This document shows positions 1-8,800 of a stretch of DNA of 64,000 bases, piece after piece. A program made the translations under genes and the position numbers. This DNA comes from Roseovarius halotolerans (lineage in GTDB: Bacteria; Pseudomonadota; Alphaproteobacteria; Rhodobacterales; Rhodobacteraceae). The stretch spans positions 620,001-684,000 of the forward strand of contig NZ_FWFU01000003.1 in the NCBI RefSeq assembly GCF_900172255.1, written 5' to 3'. The notes beneath the pieces are model-generated. The model ran no database searches, was not told the DNA's origin, and saw only the letters and a program-made list of their open reading frames with translations. The stretch's first letter is position 1; the number at the start of each line of letters is the position of its first letter.

Positions 1-22
1 CCGGACCCGCTAGATCGACCCC

Positions 23-217
23 ATGGAACCCATTGAAGAACAGATCGCCCACCTCACCCGCATCGTCGACGATCTTTCCGAGGTCGTTGCCCGCCAGGAG
101 CGTGAACTCGCCCTGATGACGCGCCGCGTGCAACTGCTGCTCGAGCGCGAGGCCACGCGCGAGGTCGATCAGGGCGGCAGCGTTCCCCTTGGCGACGAGC
201 GCCCGCCCCATTGGTGA
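23..217 (+). CDS. slyX: SlyX family protein
   Basis: This 64-residue protein has the SlyX layout. An N-terminal heptad-rich helix (EEQIAHLTRIVDDLSEVV, then a long basic and acidic coiled coil to about residue 45) is followed by a short tail ending in RPPHW, where SlyX proteins usually end in PPHY. SlyX is a small coiled-coil protein of unclear function, and nothing more specific can be inferred here. It converges on dnaE, and only about 10 bases separate the two stop codons. Its promoter lies outside or at the very edge of the window. Confidence 0.85.
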   Translation: MEPIEEQIAHLTRIVDDLSEVVARQERELALMTRRVQLLLEREATREVDQGGSVPLGDERPPHW

Positions 218-227
218 ACTCCGCCGC

Positions 228-3200
228 CTAGAGCTCCTCGACGGTCATGACCCCCGGCAGGCTCTTGATGGCGCCCTTGATCTGGGGGTTCACCGGGAAC
301 TCCTCGCCCGCATCGATCTCGACCTCGCCGGGCAGACCCTGCGCCATCAGGTTGAACCGGATCGGCCCGCGCCCGCCGGATTTCACCGTCTGCGCAGCCT
401 TCGCCAGCACCGAGGCCACCGACGGGATCGCATCCCCGGTTTCGATAAATATGCGCAACCCGGTCGCGCTCACATCGGCGACAACCCCGTCGATCGGCGA
501 AATCGAGCGGCCCAGCAGCTTGAGCTGATCGCTTTCCATCGTCGCCTCGGCGGTCAGCACCACCTGTGACCCGGTTTCCAGGTGATCGCGGCATTTCTCC
601 AGCGCCTCGGAAAACAGCGTCACCTCGTAGCCGCCGGTGACATCCGACAGCTGCACAAAGGCAAAACGGTTGCCGCGCGCCGATTTGCGCTCCTGGCGGC
701 CCGCCACGACGCCGGCCATCTTGACCACCGCCGCGCCCTTGCGCTCGATCATCGCGGTCACTTCGTCCAGCGTTTTCACGTCCTTGCGCCTGAGCGCGCC
801 CATGTAATCGTCCAGCGGATGCCCCGACAGGTAGAACCCCACCGCCTTGAACTCCTCGGTCAGGCGCTCGGCGGGCAGCCAGTCTTCGACCGGACTCAGG
901 CGCGGTTCGGGCAGATCGTCGCCCGCCTCGCCGAACAATGACACCTGGTTGGAATTCTTCTGATCGTGGATCGCCGCAGAATAGTTCATCAGCGCCTCGA
1001 TACTGTCGAACACCCGGCGCCGGTTGCGGTCAAGCTCGTCAAACGCCCCGGCCCGCGCCAGCATCTCCAGCGGCCGCTTGCCGATCCGCTTGAGATCGAC
1101 CCGCCGCGCCACGTCGTAAAGCGTGGCAAAGGGTTTGTCGCCGCGCCCCTCCACGATCAGGCGCATCGCCTCGACGCCCACGTTCTTGAGCGCGCCGAGC
1201 GCGTAATGCAGAACCCCGCCGCGCACCTGGAACATCGCATCCGAGCGGTTCACGCAGGGCGGCGCATAGGGCAGGCCAAGGCCCTTCTTTACCTCCTGGA
1301 AATACACCGCCAGCTTGTCGGTCAGATGGATATCGCAGTTCATCACCCCGGCCATGAACTCGACCGGGTGATTGGCCTTCAGCCAGGCAGTCTGATAGCT
1401 GACCACCGCATAGGCCGCCGCGTGGGACTTGTTGAAACCGTAATTGGCGAACTTGTCTAGCAGGTTCCAGACTTCGAGCGCCTTGGCATCATCCACCCCG
1501 TTCGCCTTGGCGCCCTCGATGAATTTGGGCCGTTCGGCATCCATCGCGGCCTGGATCTTCTTGCCCATCGCGCGGCGCAACAGGTCGGCGCCCCCCAGCG
1601 TATAGCCTGCCATATCCTGCGCGATCTGCATCACCTGTTCCTGATAGACGATGATACCCTGAGTCTCGTCCAGGATATGATCGACCGTCGGATGCAGGTA
1701 ATCGCGCGCGCTCAGCTCGTTCTTGACCTCGCAATATTTCGGGATGTTCTCCATCGGGCCGGGCCGGTAAAGCGCCACCAGCGCCACGATATCCTCGATA
1801 CAGGTGGGCTTCATCCGCTTGAGCGCGTCCATCATCCCCGAGCTTTCCACCTGGAACACCGCCACCGTGCGCGCACGCGCGTAAAGCTCATAGGTCTTTT
1901 CGTCGTCCAGAGGTATCTGCCCGATATCGTTCTCGGCGCCCTCGAAGGGCTCGTAGATGGTGCTGCCATCCTGCGCGACATGCAGGTCGCGCCCCTCATT
2001 GTGGATCTGCTGCATCGCGTTCTGGATGACCGTCAGGGTCTTGAGGCCCAGGAAGTCGAACTTGACCAGCCCCGCCTGCTCGACCCATTTCATGTTGAAC
2101 TGCGTTGCAGGCATGTCCGAGCGCGGATCCTGGTAGATCGGCACCAGTTCATCGAGCGGCCGATCCCCGATCACGACCCCCGCAGCGTGAGTCGAGGCAT
2201 TGCGCAACAATCCCTCGACCTTCATGCCGTAGTTCAGCAGCCGGTCCACCACCTCTTCGCTGCGCGCCGCCTCGCGCAGGCGGTCTTCCTGCGCCAGCGC
2301 CTGTTCGATCGACACGGGCTTCACGCCCTCGACCGGAATCATCTTGCTCAGCTTGTCCACCTGCCCGTAGGGCATCTGCAGCACCCGCCCGATATCGCGC
2401 ACGGCGGCCTTGGACAGCAGCGCGCCGAAGGTGATGATCTGCCCCACCTTGTCGCGTCCGTACTTCTCCTGCACGTAATGGATCACCTCCTCCCGGCGAT
2501 CCATGCAGAAATCGATATCGAAATCGGGCATGCTGACCCGTTCGGGGTTCAGGAACCGCTCGAACAGCAGGCTGTAGCGCAGCGGGTCGAGATCGGTGAT
2601 CGTCAGCGCATAGGCCACGAGACTGCCCGCCCCCGAGCCCCGCCCCGGCCCGACCGGAATATCCCTTTCCTTGGCCCATTTGATGAAATCGGCAACGATC
2701 AGGAAATAGCCCGGAAAGCCCATCCCCTCGATGATCCCCAGCTCGAATTCCAGCCGCTTTTCATAGTCTTCGACGGATGCCGCATGCGGGATCACAGCCA
2801 GTCGCGCCGCCAGCCCTTCCTTGGCCTGCCGGCGAAGTTCGTCAACCTCGTCATCAGCGAAACGCGGCAGGATCGGATCCCGCCGATACGCTCCGAAGGC
2901 GCAGCGCTTGGCGATCTCGACGGTGTTTTCCAACGCCTCGGGCAGGTCCGCGAAAAGTGTCGCCATTTCCTGCGGTGTCTTGAGATAATGCTGCGCGGTC
3001 AGGCGGCGGCGCGGCTCGCCCTGATCCACATAGGCCCCATCGGCCACGCAAAGCATCGCATCATGCGCCTCGTACATGCCGGGATCGGTGAAATAGACGT
3101 CGTTCGTTGCGACCAGCGGAATGCCCATCCCATAGGCCATTTCCACGAACCCACGTTCCGTCTGGCGTTCGGCCTCCGGCGCGCCATCCTCACCGGGATG

Positions 3201-3731
3201 GCGCTGCAACTCGACATAAAGACGATCCCCGAACGCGCCATGCAGCCGAGTCATCAGCGCCTCGGCGGCCGGGCGCTGACCAGCCTGCAACAGCCGCCCC
3301 ACCGGCCCGTCCGGCCCGCCGCTCAAACAGATCACATCCTCGGCGTGGCGCTCGAGATCCTCGATCGTCAGATGCGCCAACTGCCCGTCCCCGCGCAGGT
3401 AAAGGCAGGAATTCAGCTTCATGAGGTTCCCGTAACCCCGCTCGCTCTGCGCCAGCAGAACCACCGGCGCAGGGGGCTTGGGGCGCTCGCCGGGCTGGAC
3501 CTCGACATATTCCAGATCCATCTGGCAGCCCATGATCGGCTGAATGCCCGCCCCGCTCGCCGTGACCGAAAATTCCAGCGCGGCGAACATGTTGTTGGTG
3601 TCGGTGACCGCCACCGCGGGCATGCCCGCACGTTCGCAAAGACCCGCAAGCGTCTTCAGCCGCACGGCGCCTTCCAGCAGGGAATATTCCGTGTGAAGAC
3701 GAAGATGGATGAATCGGGGATCACTGCTCAT
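228..3731 (-). CDS. dnaE: DNA polymerase III subunit alpha (replicative)
   Basis: This is the catalytic subunit of the replicative polymerase, about 1167 residues and full length for the DnaE1 type. The N-terminal PHP domain starts at HLRLHTEYSLLEGA. The palm carries GPGRGSGAGSL and the catalytic acidic motif PDFDIDFCMD near residue 402, as in E. coli DnaE (D401/D403). The C-terminal part contains helix-hairpin-helix and OB-fold regions. The frame is open for 34 codons upstream, but homology begins at MSSDPRFIHLRLHTEYS, so the start is placed at the ATG at 3731. A second, error-prone DnaE is encoded at 49306-52620; this copy is the essential one. Confidence 0.96.
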   Translation of the reverse strand: MSSDPRFIHLRLHTEYSLLEGAVRLKTLAGLCERAGMPAVAVTDTNNMFAALEFSVTASGAGIQPIMGCQMDLEYVEVQPGERPKPPAPVVLLAQSERGYGNLMKLNSCLYLRGDGQLAHLTIEDLERHAEDVICLSGGPDGPVGRLLQAGQRPAAEALMTRLHGAFGDRLYVELQRHPGEDGAPEAERQTERGFVEMAYGMGIPLVATNDVYFTDPGMYEAHDAMLCVADGAYVDQGEPRRRLTAQHYLKTPQEMATLFADLPEALENTVEIAKRCAFGAYRRDPILPRFADDEVDELRRQAKEGLAARLAVIPHAASVEDYEKRLEFELGIIEGMGFPGYFLIVADFIKWAKERDIPVGPGRGSGAGSLVAYALTITDLDPLRYSLLFERFLNPERVSMPDFDIDFCMDRREEVIHYVQEKYGRDKVGQIITFGALLSKAAVRDIGRVLQMPYGQVDKLSKMIPVEGVKPVSIEQALAQEDRLREAARSEEVVDRLLNYGMKVEGLLRNASTHAAGVVIGDRPLDELVPIYQDPRSDMPATQFNMKWVEQAGLVKFDFLGLKTLTVIQNAMQQIHNEGRDLHVAQDGSTIYEPFEGAENDIGQIPLDDEKTYELYARARTVAVFQVESSGMMDALKRMKPTCIEDIVALVALYRPGPMENIPKYCEVKNELSARDYLHPTVDHILDETQGIIVYQEQVMQIAQDMAGYTLGGADLLRRAMGKKIQAAMDAERPKFIEGAKANGVDDAKALEVWNLLDKFANYGFNKSHAAAYAVVSYQTAWLKANHPVEFMAGVMNCDIHLTDKLAVYFQEVKKGLGLPYAPPCVNRSDAMFQVRGGVLHYALGALKNVGVEAMRLIVEGRGDKPFATLYDVARRVDLKRIGKRPLEMLARAGAFDELDRNRRRVFDSIEALMNYSAAIHDQKNSNQVSLFGEAGDDLPEPRLSPVEDWLPAERLTEEFKAVGFYLSGHPLDDYMGALRRKDVKTLDEVTAMIERKGAAVVKMAGVVAGRQERKSARGNRFAFVQLSDVTGGYEVTLFSEALEKCRDHLETGSQVVLTAEATMESDQLKLLGRSISPIDGVVADVSATGLRIFIETGDAIPSVASVLAKAAQTVKSGGRGPIRFNLMAQGLPGEVEIDAGEEFPVNPQIKGAIKSLPGVMTVEEL

Positions 3732-3919
3732 ATGTGCAGAGTAGCTTCCCCACTCGCCGGGAAAAAGGCGCTTCGCGCGCGCTTGCGCGTTTTTTGCCCA
3801 TCCCGCCGACTGAGCGCACCCAGGGGCGCGCAAAAAGCGCGCAACCCATTGCCCATCATGGCGCCCCTGCGCTAGTCATCCTGAAACGCCGCGCAACCGC
3901 GCCACCAGGGGACCTACGC

Positions 3920-5437
3920 GTGACAGCACCATTGCTTGCCATTTCGGGACTGACCAAGGCCTATCCCGGAGTCGTGGCCAATGACAGCGTCTCCCTCGAT
4001 ATCGCGGGCGGCGAGGTTCATGCGCTGCTTGGCGAAAACGGCGCGGGGAAGTCCACCCTGGTCAAGATGATATACGGCCTGGTGAAACCCGACAGCGGCA
4101 CCATGACCCTGCATGGCGCGCCCTTTGTGCCGGGCGAACCGCGCGCCGCGCGCGCCGCCGGCGTGGCGATGGTGTTCCAGCACTTTTCACTCTTCGACGC
4201 ACTCAGCGTGGCCGAGAACATCGCGCTCGGGATGGAATCGCCCCCGCCTCTGCGCGACCTCTCGCGGCGAATCCGCGATGTCAGCGAGACCTACGGCCTC
4301 CCGCTCGACCCTCACCGCATCGTGGGCGATCTTTCTGCAGGCGAGCGCCAGCGCGTCGAGATCCTGCGCTGCCTTCTGCAGAACCCGCGGCTCCTGATCA
4401 TGGACGAGCCCACCTCGGTCTTGACCCCTCAAGAGGTCGCGATCCTCTTCCAGACCCTGCGCAAACTCGCCGCCGAAGGCGTGTCGATCCTCTACATCTC
4501 CCACAAGCTCGAGGAAATCCGCACGCTGTGTGACCGCGCCACCATCCTGCGCCAGGGGCGCAATGTCGCCACCTGCAACCCGCGTGAAACCACCGCGCGC
4601 GAGATGGCCGAGATGATGGTCGGCACCACACTCGATGTCACGGCCCGCCCCGCACGCGCGCCCGGCGCAACCGCCCTTGATATCACCGGCCTCTCGCTCG
4701 CCTCGCCCAACCGCTTCGGCACGGCACTGAAGAACCTGCATTTCACACTCGCCGAGGGCGAAATCCTGGGCATCGGCGGGGTCGCGGGCAACGGTCAGGA
4801 TGAACTCCTCGCGGCACTCTCAGGCGAGTTGCGCAGCGCCCCCGGCGCAATCCGGCTCAAGGGCCGCCCGGTTGGCGCGCTCGGCCCCGCAGCGCGCCGC
4901 CGCCTGGGGCTGCTCACCGCCCCCGAGGAAAGGCTCGGCCACGCCGCCGCCCCCGACATGAGCCTGACAGAAAACGCCCTGATGACCGGCGCCGAGCGCG
5001 AAGGACTGATGGCGCGCGGCTTCATCAGCTGGGCCGCCGCACAGGATTTCGCCGCGCGCATTATCTCCCGTTTCGACGTGCGCACGCCCGGCCCCGACAC
5101 CGCCGCGCGCGCACTTTCGGGCGGCAACCTGCAGAAATTCGTCATCGGCCGCGAGGTTCTCCAGCGCCCCGAGGTGCTGATCGTCAACCAGCCCACCTGG
5201 GGCGTCGATGCCGCCGCCGCCGTGGCGATCCGCCAGGCCCTGCTGGATCTCGCCGCCGACGGCGCCGCGATTCTCTGCATCAGCCAGGATCTCGACGAAC
5301 TGATGGAAATCGCGGACCGCTTCGGCGCGCTCAACGAAGGGCGGCTCTCCGACATCCGCCCCACCCATGCGCTCAGCCTTCAGGAAATCGGCCTGATGAT
5401 GGGCGGCGCGCACGGTATGGAGGTAGCCCATGCCTGA
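3920..5437 (+). CDS. ABC transporter ATPase, double-domain, nucleoside/BMP-type
   Basis: This is the energising subunit of a sugar/nucleoside-type importer, 505 residues with two fused nucleotide-binding domains. Domain 1 has an intact Walker A (GENGAGKST), the signature LSAGERQRVEI and Walker B (LLIMDEPTSVL). Domain 2 has a degenerate Walker A (GVAGNGQDE) and the motif LSGGNLQKFVIGRE followed by NQPTWGVD, as is normal for RbsA-like and BMP-associated ATPases. The start is the GTG at 3920, preceded by AGGGGA; the frame is open upstream to 3734 but without homology. It is followed by two permeases and a BMP-family binding protein, which together make a complete transporter. The substrate is probably a purine or other nucleoside, but this is not proven. 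Confidence 0.9.
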   Translation: MTAPLLAISGLTKAYPGVVANDSVSLDIAGGEVHALLGENGAGKSTLVKMIYGLVKPDSGTMTLHGAPFVPGEPRAARAAGVAMVFQHFSLFDALSVAENIALGMESPPPLRDLSRRIRDVSETYGLPLDPHRIVGDLSAGERQRVEILRCLLQNPRLLIMDEPTSVLTPQEVAILFQTLRKLAAEGVSILYISHKLEEIRTLCDRATILRQGRNVATCNPRETTAREMAEMMVGTTLDVTARPARAPGATALDITGLSLASPNRFGTALKNLHFTLAEGEILGIGGVAGNGQDELLAALSGELRSAPGAIRLKGRPVGALGPAARRRLGLLTAPEERLGHAAAPDMSLTENALMTGAEREGLMARGFISWAAAQDFAARIISRFDVRTPGPDTAARALSGGNLQKFVIGREVLQRPEVLIVNQPTWGVDAAAAVAIRQALLDLAADGAAILCISQDLDELMEIADRFGALNEGRLSDIRPTHALSLQEIGLMMGGAHGMEVAHA

Positions 5438-5448
5438 CCGCCACCGCG

Positions 5449-5471
5449 CTTCATCTTGCCCGAAATACTCC
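5449..5471 (+). repeat. Dispersed CTTCATCT...AAATACTC element, copy 1
   Basis: The segment reads CTTCATCTTGCCCGAAATAC followed by TCC. Two further copies occur at 8705-8727 (opposite orientation) and 16944-16966. In copies 1 and 2 the element is directly joined to GC-rich stem-loops. The gap between the ATPase gene and the first permease gene is occupied by this element and its hairpins. Confidence 0.75.
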
Positions 5472-5477
5472 GGGGGA

Positions 5478-5509
5478 GTCGCCCCTTGGGCGACGGGGGC
5501 AGCGCCCCC
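5478..5509. other. Twin GC-rich stem-loops in ABC operon
   Basis: Two perfect inverted repeats lie back to back: GTCGCCC-CTT-GGGCGAC (5478-5494) and GGGGGC-AGC-GCCCCC (5495-5509). They follow the dispersed element and precede the permease start at 5534 by about 25 bases. There is no T-run, so they look like mRNA-structuring elements rather than terminators. Confidence 0.6.
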
Positions 5510-5533
5510 CTCCACCGCCACGAAGGCGCGCCG

Positions 5534-6622
5534 ATGAGGATCCGGCTGGAAAAACGCCCCCAGCCCTCGCGCCGCTGGCTGTATCTCTCGCCGCTCCTTG
5601 CGGTGCTGGTCACCATGCTGGCAGGCGGCGCGCTTTTCGCGGCACTCGGCAAGAACCCCGTCGAGGCCATTGCCACCATCTTCTGGGAACCGCTCTTTGG
5701 CGAATTCGCCTTCTATTACCGCCCTCAGCTCCTGGTGAAGGGCGCGCCGCTCGTTCTGATCGCCATCGGGCTGTCGCTCGGGTTCCGCGCAGGAGTGTGG
5801 AATATCGGCGCCGAAGGGCAGTATATCATCGGCGCCCTCGCGGGGGCGGGTGTGGGGCTGGCCTTCTACCCTCTCGATGCCTGGTTCGTCTTTCCGCTGA
5901 TGGTGATCGCGGGCGCTCTTGGCGGGCTGGCCTGGGGCATGATTCCGGGGCTGCTCCGGGTCCGCTTCGGCACCAACGAGATCCTCGTCTCGCTGATGCT
6001 GGTCTATGTGGCCGAAAAACTGCTGGCGGCGATGGCGCTCGGCCCGATGAAGAACCCCGAGGGCATGGGCTTTCCCGGCAGCCGCAACCTGCAACAATAC
6101 CCGTCGGCGCATAATGCCGACCTCATCGCCGATACCGGGATGCATTGGGGCGCGGTCGCGGCGCTGATCGCGGTGATCTTCGCCTATATCCTGCTCGGGC
6201 GTCATGTGCTGGGCTACCATATCCGCCTGACCGGGCAGGCCCCGCGCGCCGCGCGCTTCGCGGGTGTCGATCCGGCGCGCCTCGTGCTGTTCTGCCTTGG
6301 CGTATCGGGCGCGCTGGCCGGGCTCGCAGGCATGTTCGAGGTCTCCGGACCCGCCGGACAGGTCAGTATCGACTTCAATGTCGGCTACGGTTTCACCGCG
6401 ATCATCGTGGCCTTCCTGGGGCGTCTGCACCCCTTCGGCATCGCGCTGGCGGGGCTGTTGATGGCGCTCACCTATATTGGTGGTGAGATCGCGCAGTCCA
6501 ATCTCGGCCTGCCGGCGGCGGCAATCCAGATGTTCCAGGGCATGTTGCTCTTCTTCCTGCTGGCGGTCGACCTGCTGACCAACTACCGCCTCCGCCTGCT
6601 CCCCCGACCGGAGACCGCATGA
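5534..6622 (+). CDS. ABC transporter permease 1, nucleoside/BMP-type
   Basis: This integral membrane subunit has 362 residues in the BPD_transp_2 style, with many hydrophobic segments starting at LYLSPLLAVLVTMLAGGALF. The family motif region GVWNIGAEGQYIIGALAGAGVG is clear. The start is taken as the ATG at 5534 (MRIRLEKRPQPSRRW); the frame is open further upstream, but that part is the dispersed repeat and stem-loop region. The stop overlaps the start of the second permease (ATGA), so the two are translationally coupled. It forms the channel together with the permease at 6619 and the ATPase at 3920. Confidence 0.9.
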   Translation: MRIRLEKRPQPSRRWLYLSPLLAVLVTMLAGGALFAALGKNPVEAIATIFWEPLFGEFAFYYRPQLLVKGAPLVLIAIGLSLGFRAGVWNIGAEGQYIIGALAGAGVGLAFYPLDAWFVFPLMVIAGALGGLAWGMIPGLLRVRFGTNEILVSLMLVYVAEKLLAAMALGPMKNPEGMGFPGSRNLQQYPSAHNADLIADTGMHWGAVAALIAVIFAYILLGRHVLGYHIRLTGQAPRAARFAGVDPARLVLFCLGVSGALAGLAGMFEVSGPAGQVSIDFNVGYGFTAIIVAFLGRLHPFGIALAGLLMALTYIGGEIAQSNLGLPAAAIQMFQGMLLFFLLAVDLLTNYRLRLLPRPETA

Positions 6623-7542
6623 TGGACCTCTCCTCGATCAGTCCGATCCTTCTGCTGGCCTCGATCATGGCCGCCTCGACGCCGATCCTGCTGGCGGCGA
6701 TCGGCGAATTGGTGGTCGAGCGCGCAGGCGTGCTCAATCTCGGGGTCGAGGGAATGATGATCACCGGGGCGATCTGCGGCTTTGCCTTCGCGGTGAACAC
6801 CGGCTCGCCCGCGCTCGGATTTCTGGCCGCAGCACTCGGGGGGGCGGGCCTGTCGCTGCTGTTCGCGCTGCTCACGCAATTCGCTCTGGCCAATCAGGTG
6901 GCCTCGGGGCTGGCGCTCACGCTCTTCGGCCTCGGGCTGAGCGCGCTTCTGGGCCAGGGCTATGTCGGCATCAAGCCCCCGCCCACGGCCCGGCTGGACA
7001 TTCCGGTGCTCAGCGACATCCCGTTCCTCGGCCCGGTGCTGTTTTCGCACGATCCGATGGTCTATATCGCGCTGGCGCTGGTCGCCGCGGTCTGGGCAGG
7101 TCTGAAATACACCCGTGCCGGGCTGATCCTGAGGGCCGTGGGCGAAAACCACGACGCCGCCCATGCACTCGGCTACAAGGTTGTGCGCGTGCGCGTGCTG
7201 GCGATCGCTTTCGGCGGTGCCTGCGCCGGACTTGGCGGGGCCTATCTCAGCCTCGTTCGGGTGCCGCAATGGACCGAGGGCATGACCGCCGGTGCGGGCT
7301 GGATCGCGCTGGCGCTGGTTGTCTTCGCCAGCTGGAAGGCGGGGCGCGTCTTGCTGGGCGCATGGCTATTCGGCGGCGTCAGCGTGCTGCAGCTCAACCT
7401 TCAGGCCGCCGGTGTCGCGCTGCCGGTCGAATATCTCTCGATGTCGCCCTACCTGATCACCATCCTCGTGCTTGTCATCATGTCGGCGGACCGCAGCCGC
7501 GCGCCCGCGTCGCTGACCCGAATTTTCCATGCCTCGCAATGA
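6619..7542 (+). CDS. ABC transporter permease 2, nucleoside/BMP-type
   Basis: This 307-residue hydrophobic permease is the partner of the one at 5534. The typical segment VVERAGVLNLGVEGMMITGAI lies near the N-terminus. GLKYTRAGLILRAVGEN, in the second half, is the conserved cytoplasmic loop of BPD_transp_2 proteins associated with BMP-type binding proteins. The gene starts inside the stop codon of the preceding permease, which indicates coupled translation and stoichiometric production. The binding protein gene begins 37 bases downstream. Confidence 0.9.
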   Translation: MMDLSSISPILLLASIMAASTPILLAAIGELVVERAGVLNLGVEGMMITGAICGFAFAVNTGSPALGFLAAALGGAGLSLLFALLTQFALANQVASGLALTLFGLGLSALLGQGYVGIKPPPTARLDIPVLSDIPFLGPVLFSHDPMVYIALALVAAVWAGLKYTRAGLILRAVGENHDAAHALGYKVVRVRVLAIAFGGACAGLGGAYLSLVRVPQWTEGMTAGAGWIALALVVFASWKAGRVLLGAWLFGGVSVLQLNLQAAGVALPVEYLSMSPYLITILVLVIMSADRSRAPASLTRIFHASQ

Positions 7543-7579
7543 GGCGCTGCCCATCCTCAAACCACAGGGAGTTCAACTC

Positions 7580-8668
7580 ATGACCCTCAAGACCCTTCTG
7601 ACCGGCGCCACGGTGGCGCTTGGCCTTGCCGCCGGCGCCGTGACCCCGGCGCTGGCGCAGGACGACAAGACCAAGGTCGGCTTCATCTATGTCGGCCCGA
7701 TCGGCGATGGCGGCTGGACCTACGAGCATAACCAGGGCCGCCTGGCCCTCGAAGAGCATTTCGGCGACCAGGTCGAGACGATCTACCAGGAAAGCGTGCC
7801 CGAAGGCGCCGACGCGACCCGCGCAATCACCCAGATGGCGCTGAATGGCGCGGATCTGATCTTCACCACATCCTTCGGCTACATGGATGCAACCGTCGCC
7901 GTGGCCGAGAAATTCCCGGACGTGAAATTCGAACACGCGACCGGCTACAAGACCGCCCCGAACCTTTCGACCTACTCGGCCCGCTTTTACGAGGGGCGCG
8001 CGATCCAGGGTCATATCGCGGGCAAGATGACCAAGTCCAACATCGTTGGCTACATCGCCTCCTACCCGATCCCCGAAGTGATCCGCGGCATCAATTCCGC
8101 CTTCATCCACGCCCGCAAGGCCAACCCCGATGTCGAGTTCAAGATCATCTGGGCCTATACATGGTTCGATCCCGCCAAGGAGGCCGACGCCGCCACCGCG
8201 CTCATCGAGCAGGGCGCCGACGTGATCCTGCAACACACCGATTCCACCGCCCCCCAGGCAGCGGCTGAAAAAGCCGGCGGCGTGGTCACCTTCGGGCAGG
8301 CCTCGGACATGGCCGAATACAAACCCTTCCCGCGCGTGAGCTCGATCATCGACAACTGGAAACCCTATTACATCGCCCGCACCCAGGCGGTGATCGACGG
8401 CACCTGGGAAAGCCAGCAGGTCTGGGACGGCATCGGCCCCGGCATGGTCGGCATCGGCGAGATCACCGACGCGGTGCCCGCCGAGGTCAAGGAAGAGGCG
8501 CTGGCCCTGAAGGACGCGATCGCCTCGGGCGATCACCATCCCTTCACCGGCCCGCTGAAGAAGCAGGACGGTTCGGACTGGCTGGCCGAAGGCGAAACCG
8601 CCGATGACGGCACGCTTCTGGGCATGGATTTCTATGTCGAGGGCCTCGACGCCGAAATCCCGCAGTAA
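7580..8668 (+). CDS. BMP family ABC transporter substrate-binding protein
   Basis: This periplasmic receptor has 362 residues. A Sec signal peptide of about 26 residues (MTLKTLLTGATVALGLAAG...ALA) is cleaved before QDDKTKV. There is no lipobox cysteine. The mature protein starts with KVGFIYVGPIGDGGWTYEHNQG, the hallmark of the BMP/PnrA nucleoside-binding family. The ATG at 7580 is preceded by AGGGAG at a spacing of about 9, which settles the start. It ends a four-gene operon and is followed by a strong stem-loop at 8678-8697. Purine nucleosides are the best-known ligands of the family; the ligand here is an inference. Confidence 0.92.
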   Translation: MTLKTLLTGATVALGLAAGAVTPALAQDDKTKVGFIYVGPIGDGGWTYEHNQGRLALEEHFGDQVETIYQESVPEGADATRAITQMALNGADLIFTTSFGYMDATVAVAEKFPDVKFEHATGYKTAPNLSTYSARFYEGRAIQGHIAGKMTKSNIVGYIASYPIPEVIRGINSAFIHARKANPDVEFKIIWAYTWFDPAKEADAATALIEQGADVILQHTDSTAPQAAAEKAGGVVTFGQASDMAEYKPFPRVSSIIDNWKPYYIARTQAVIDGTWESQQVWDGIGPGMVGIGEITDAVPAEVKEEALALKDAIASGDHHPFTGPLKKQDGSDWLAEGETADDGTLLGMDFYVEGLDAEIPQ

Positions 8669-8677
8669 CGAAAACGG

Positions 8678-8697
8678 CCGGGGGGCCAGCCCCCCGG
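8678..8697. other. Stem-loop after BMP binding protein gene
   Basis: This is a perfect 8-bp stem (CCGGGGGG / CCCCCCGG) with a CCAG loop, 10 bases after the stop codon. There is no T-run directly behind it, so it may protect the 3' end of the transcript, or terminate weakly. It abuts dispersed element copy 2. Confidence 0.6.
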
Positions 8698-8704
8698 ACC
8701 CCCC

Positions 8705-8727
8705 GAGGTATTTTCAGCCAGATGAAG
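8705..8727 (-). repeat. Dispersed CTTCATCT...AAATAC element, copy 2
   Basis: On the minus strand this reads CTTCATCTGGCTGAAAATAC followed by CTC, matching the copies at 5449 and 16944. As in copy 1, the CTC end points at a GC-rich hairpin, here at 8678-8697. Confidence 0.7.
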
Positions 8728-8800
8728 CGGCGGACAGGCGCTTGCGCGGACCGGCACGCGAGGCCTTCCACATTCCCGCGCGGCGTGGCAGTTTCACGTC

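Noticed and set aside
1677-3875. Long plus-strand open frame opposite dnaE
   Set aside because: It is antisense to a confidently identified polymerase gene, has arginine/histidine-rich low-complexity sequence, and is a typical GC-rich shadow frame.
4820-6430. Minus-strand open frame of 536 codons opposite the ABC ATPase and permease
   Set aside because: It is antisense to clear transporter genes and its composition is that of a reverse-frame shadow.
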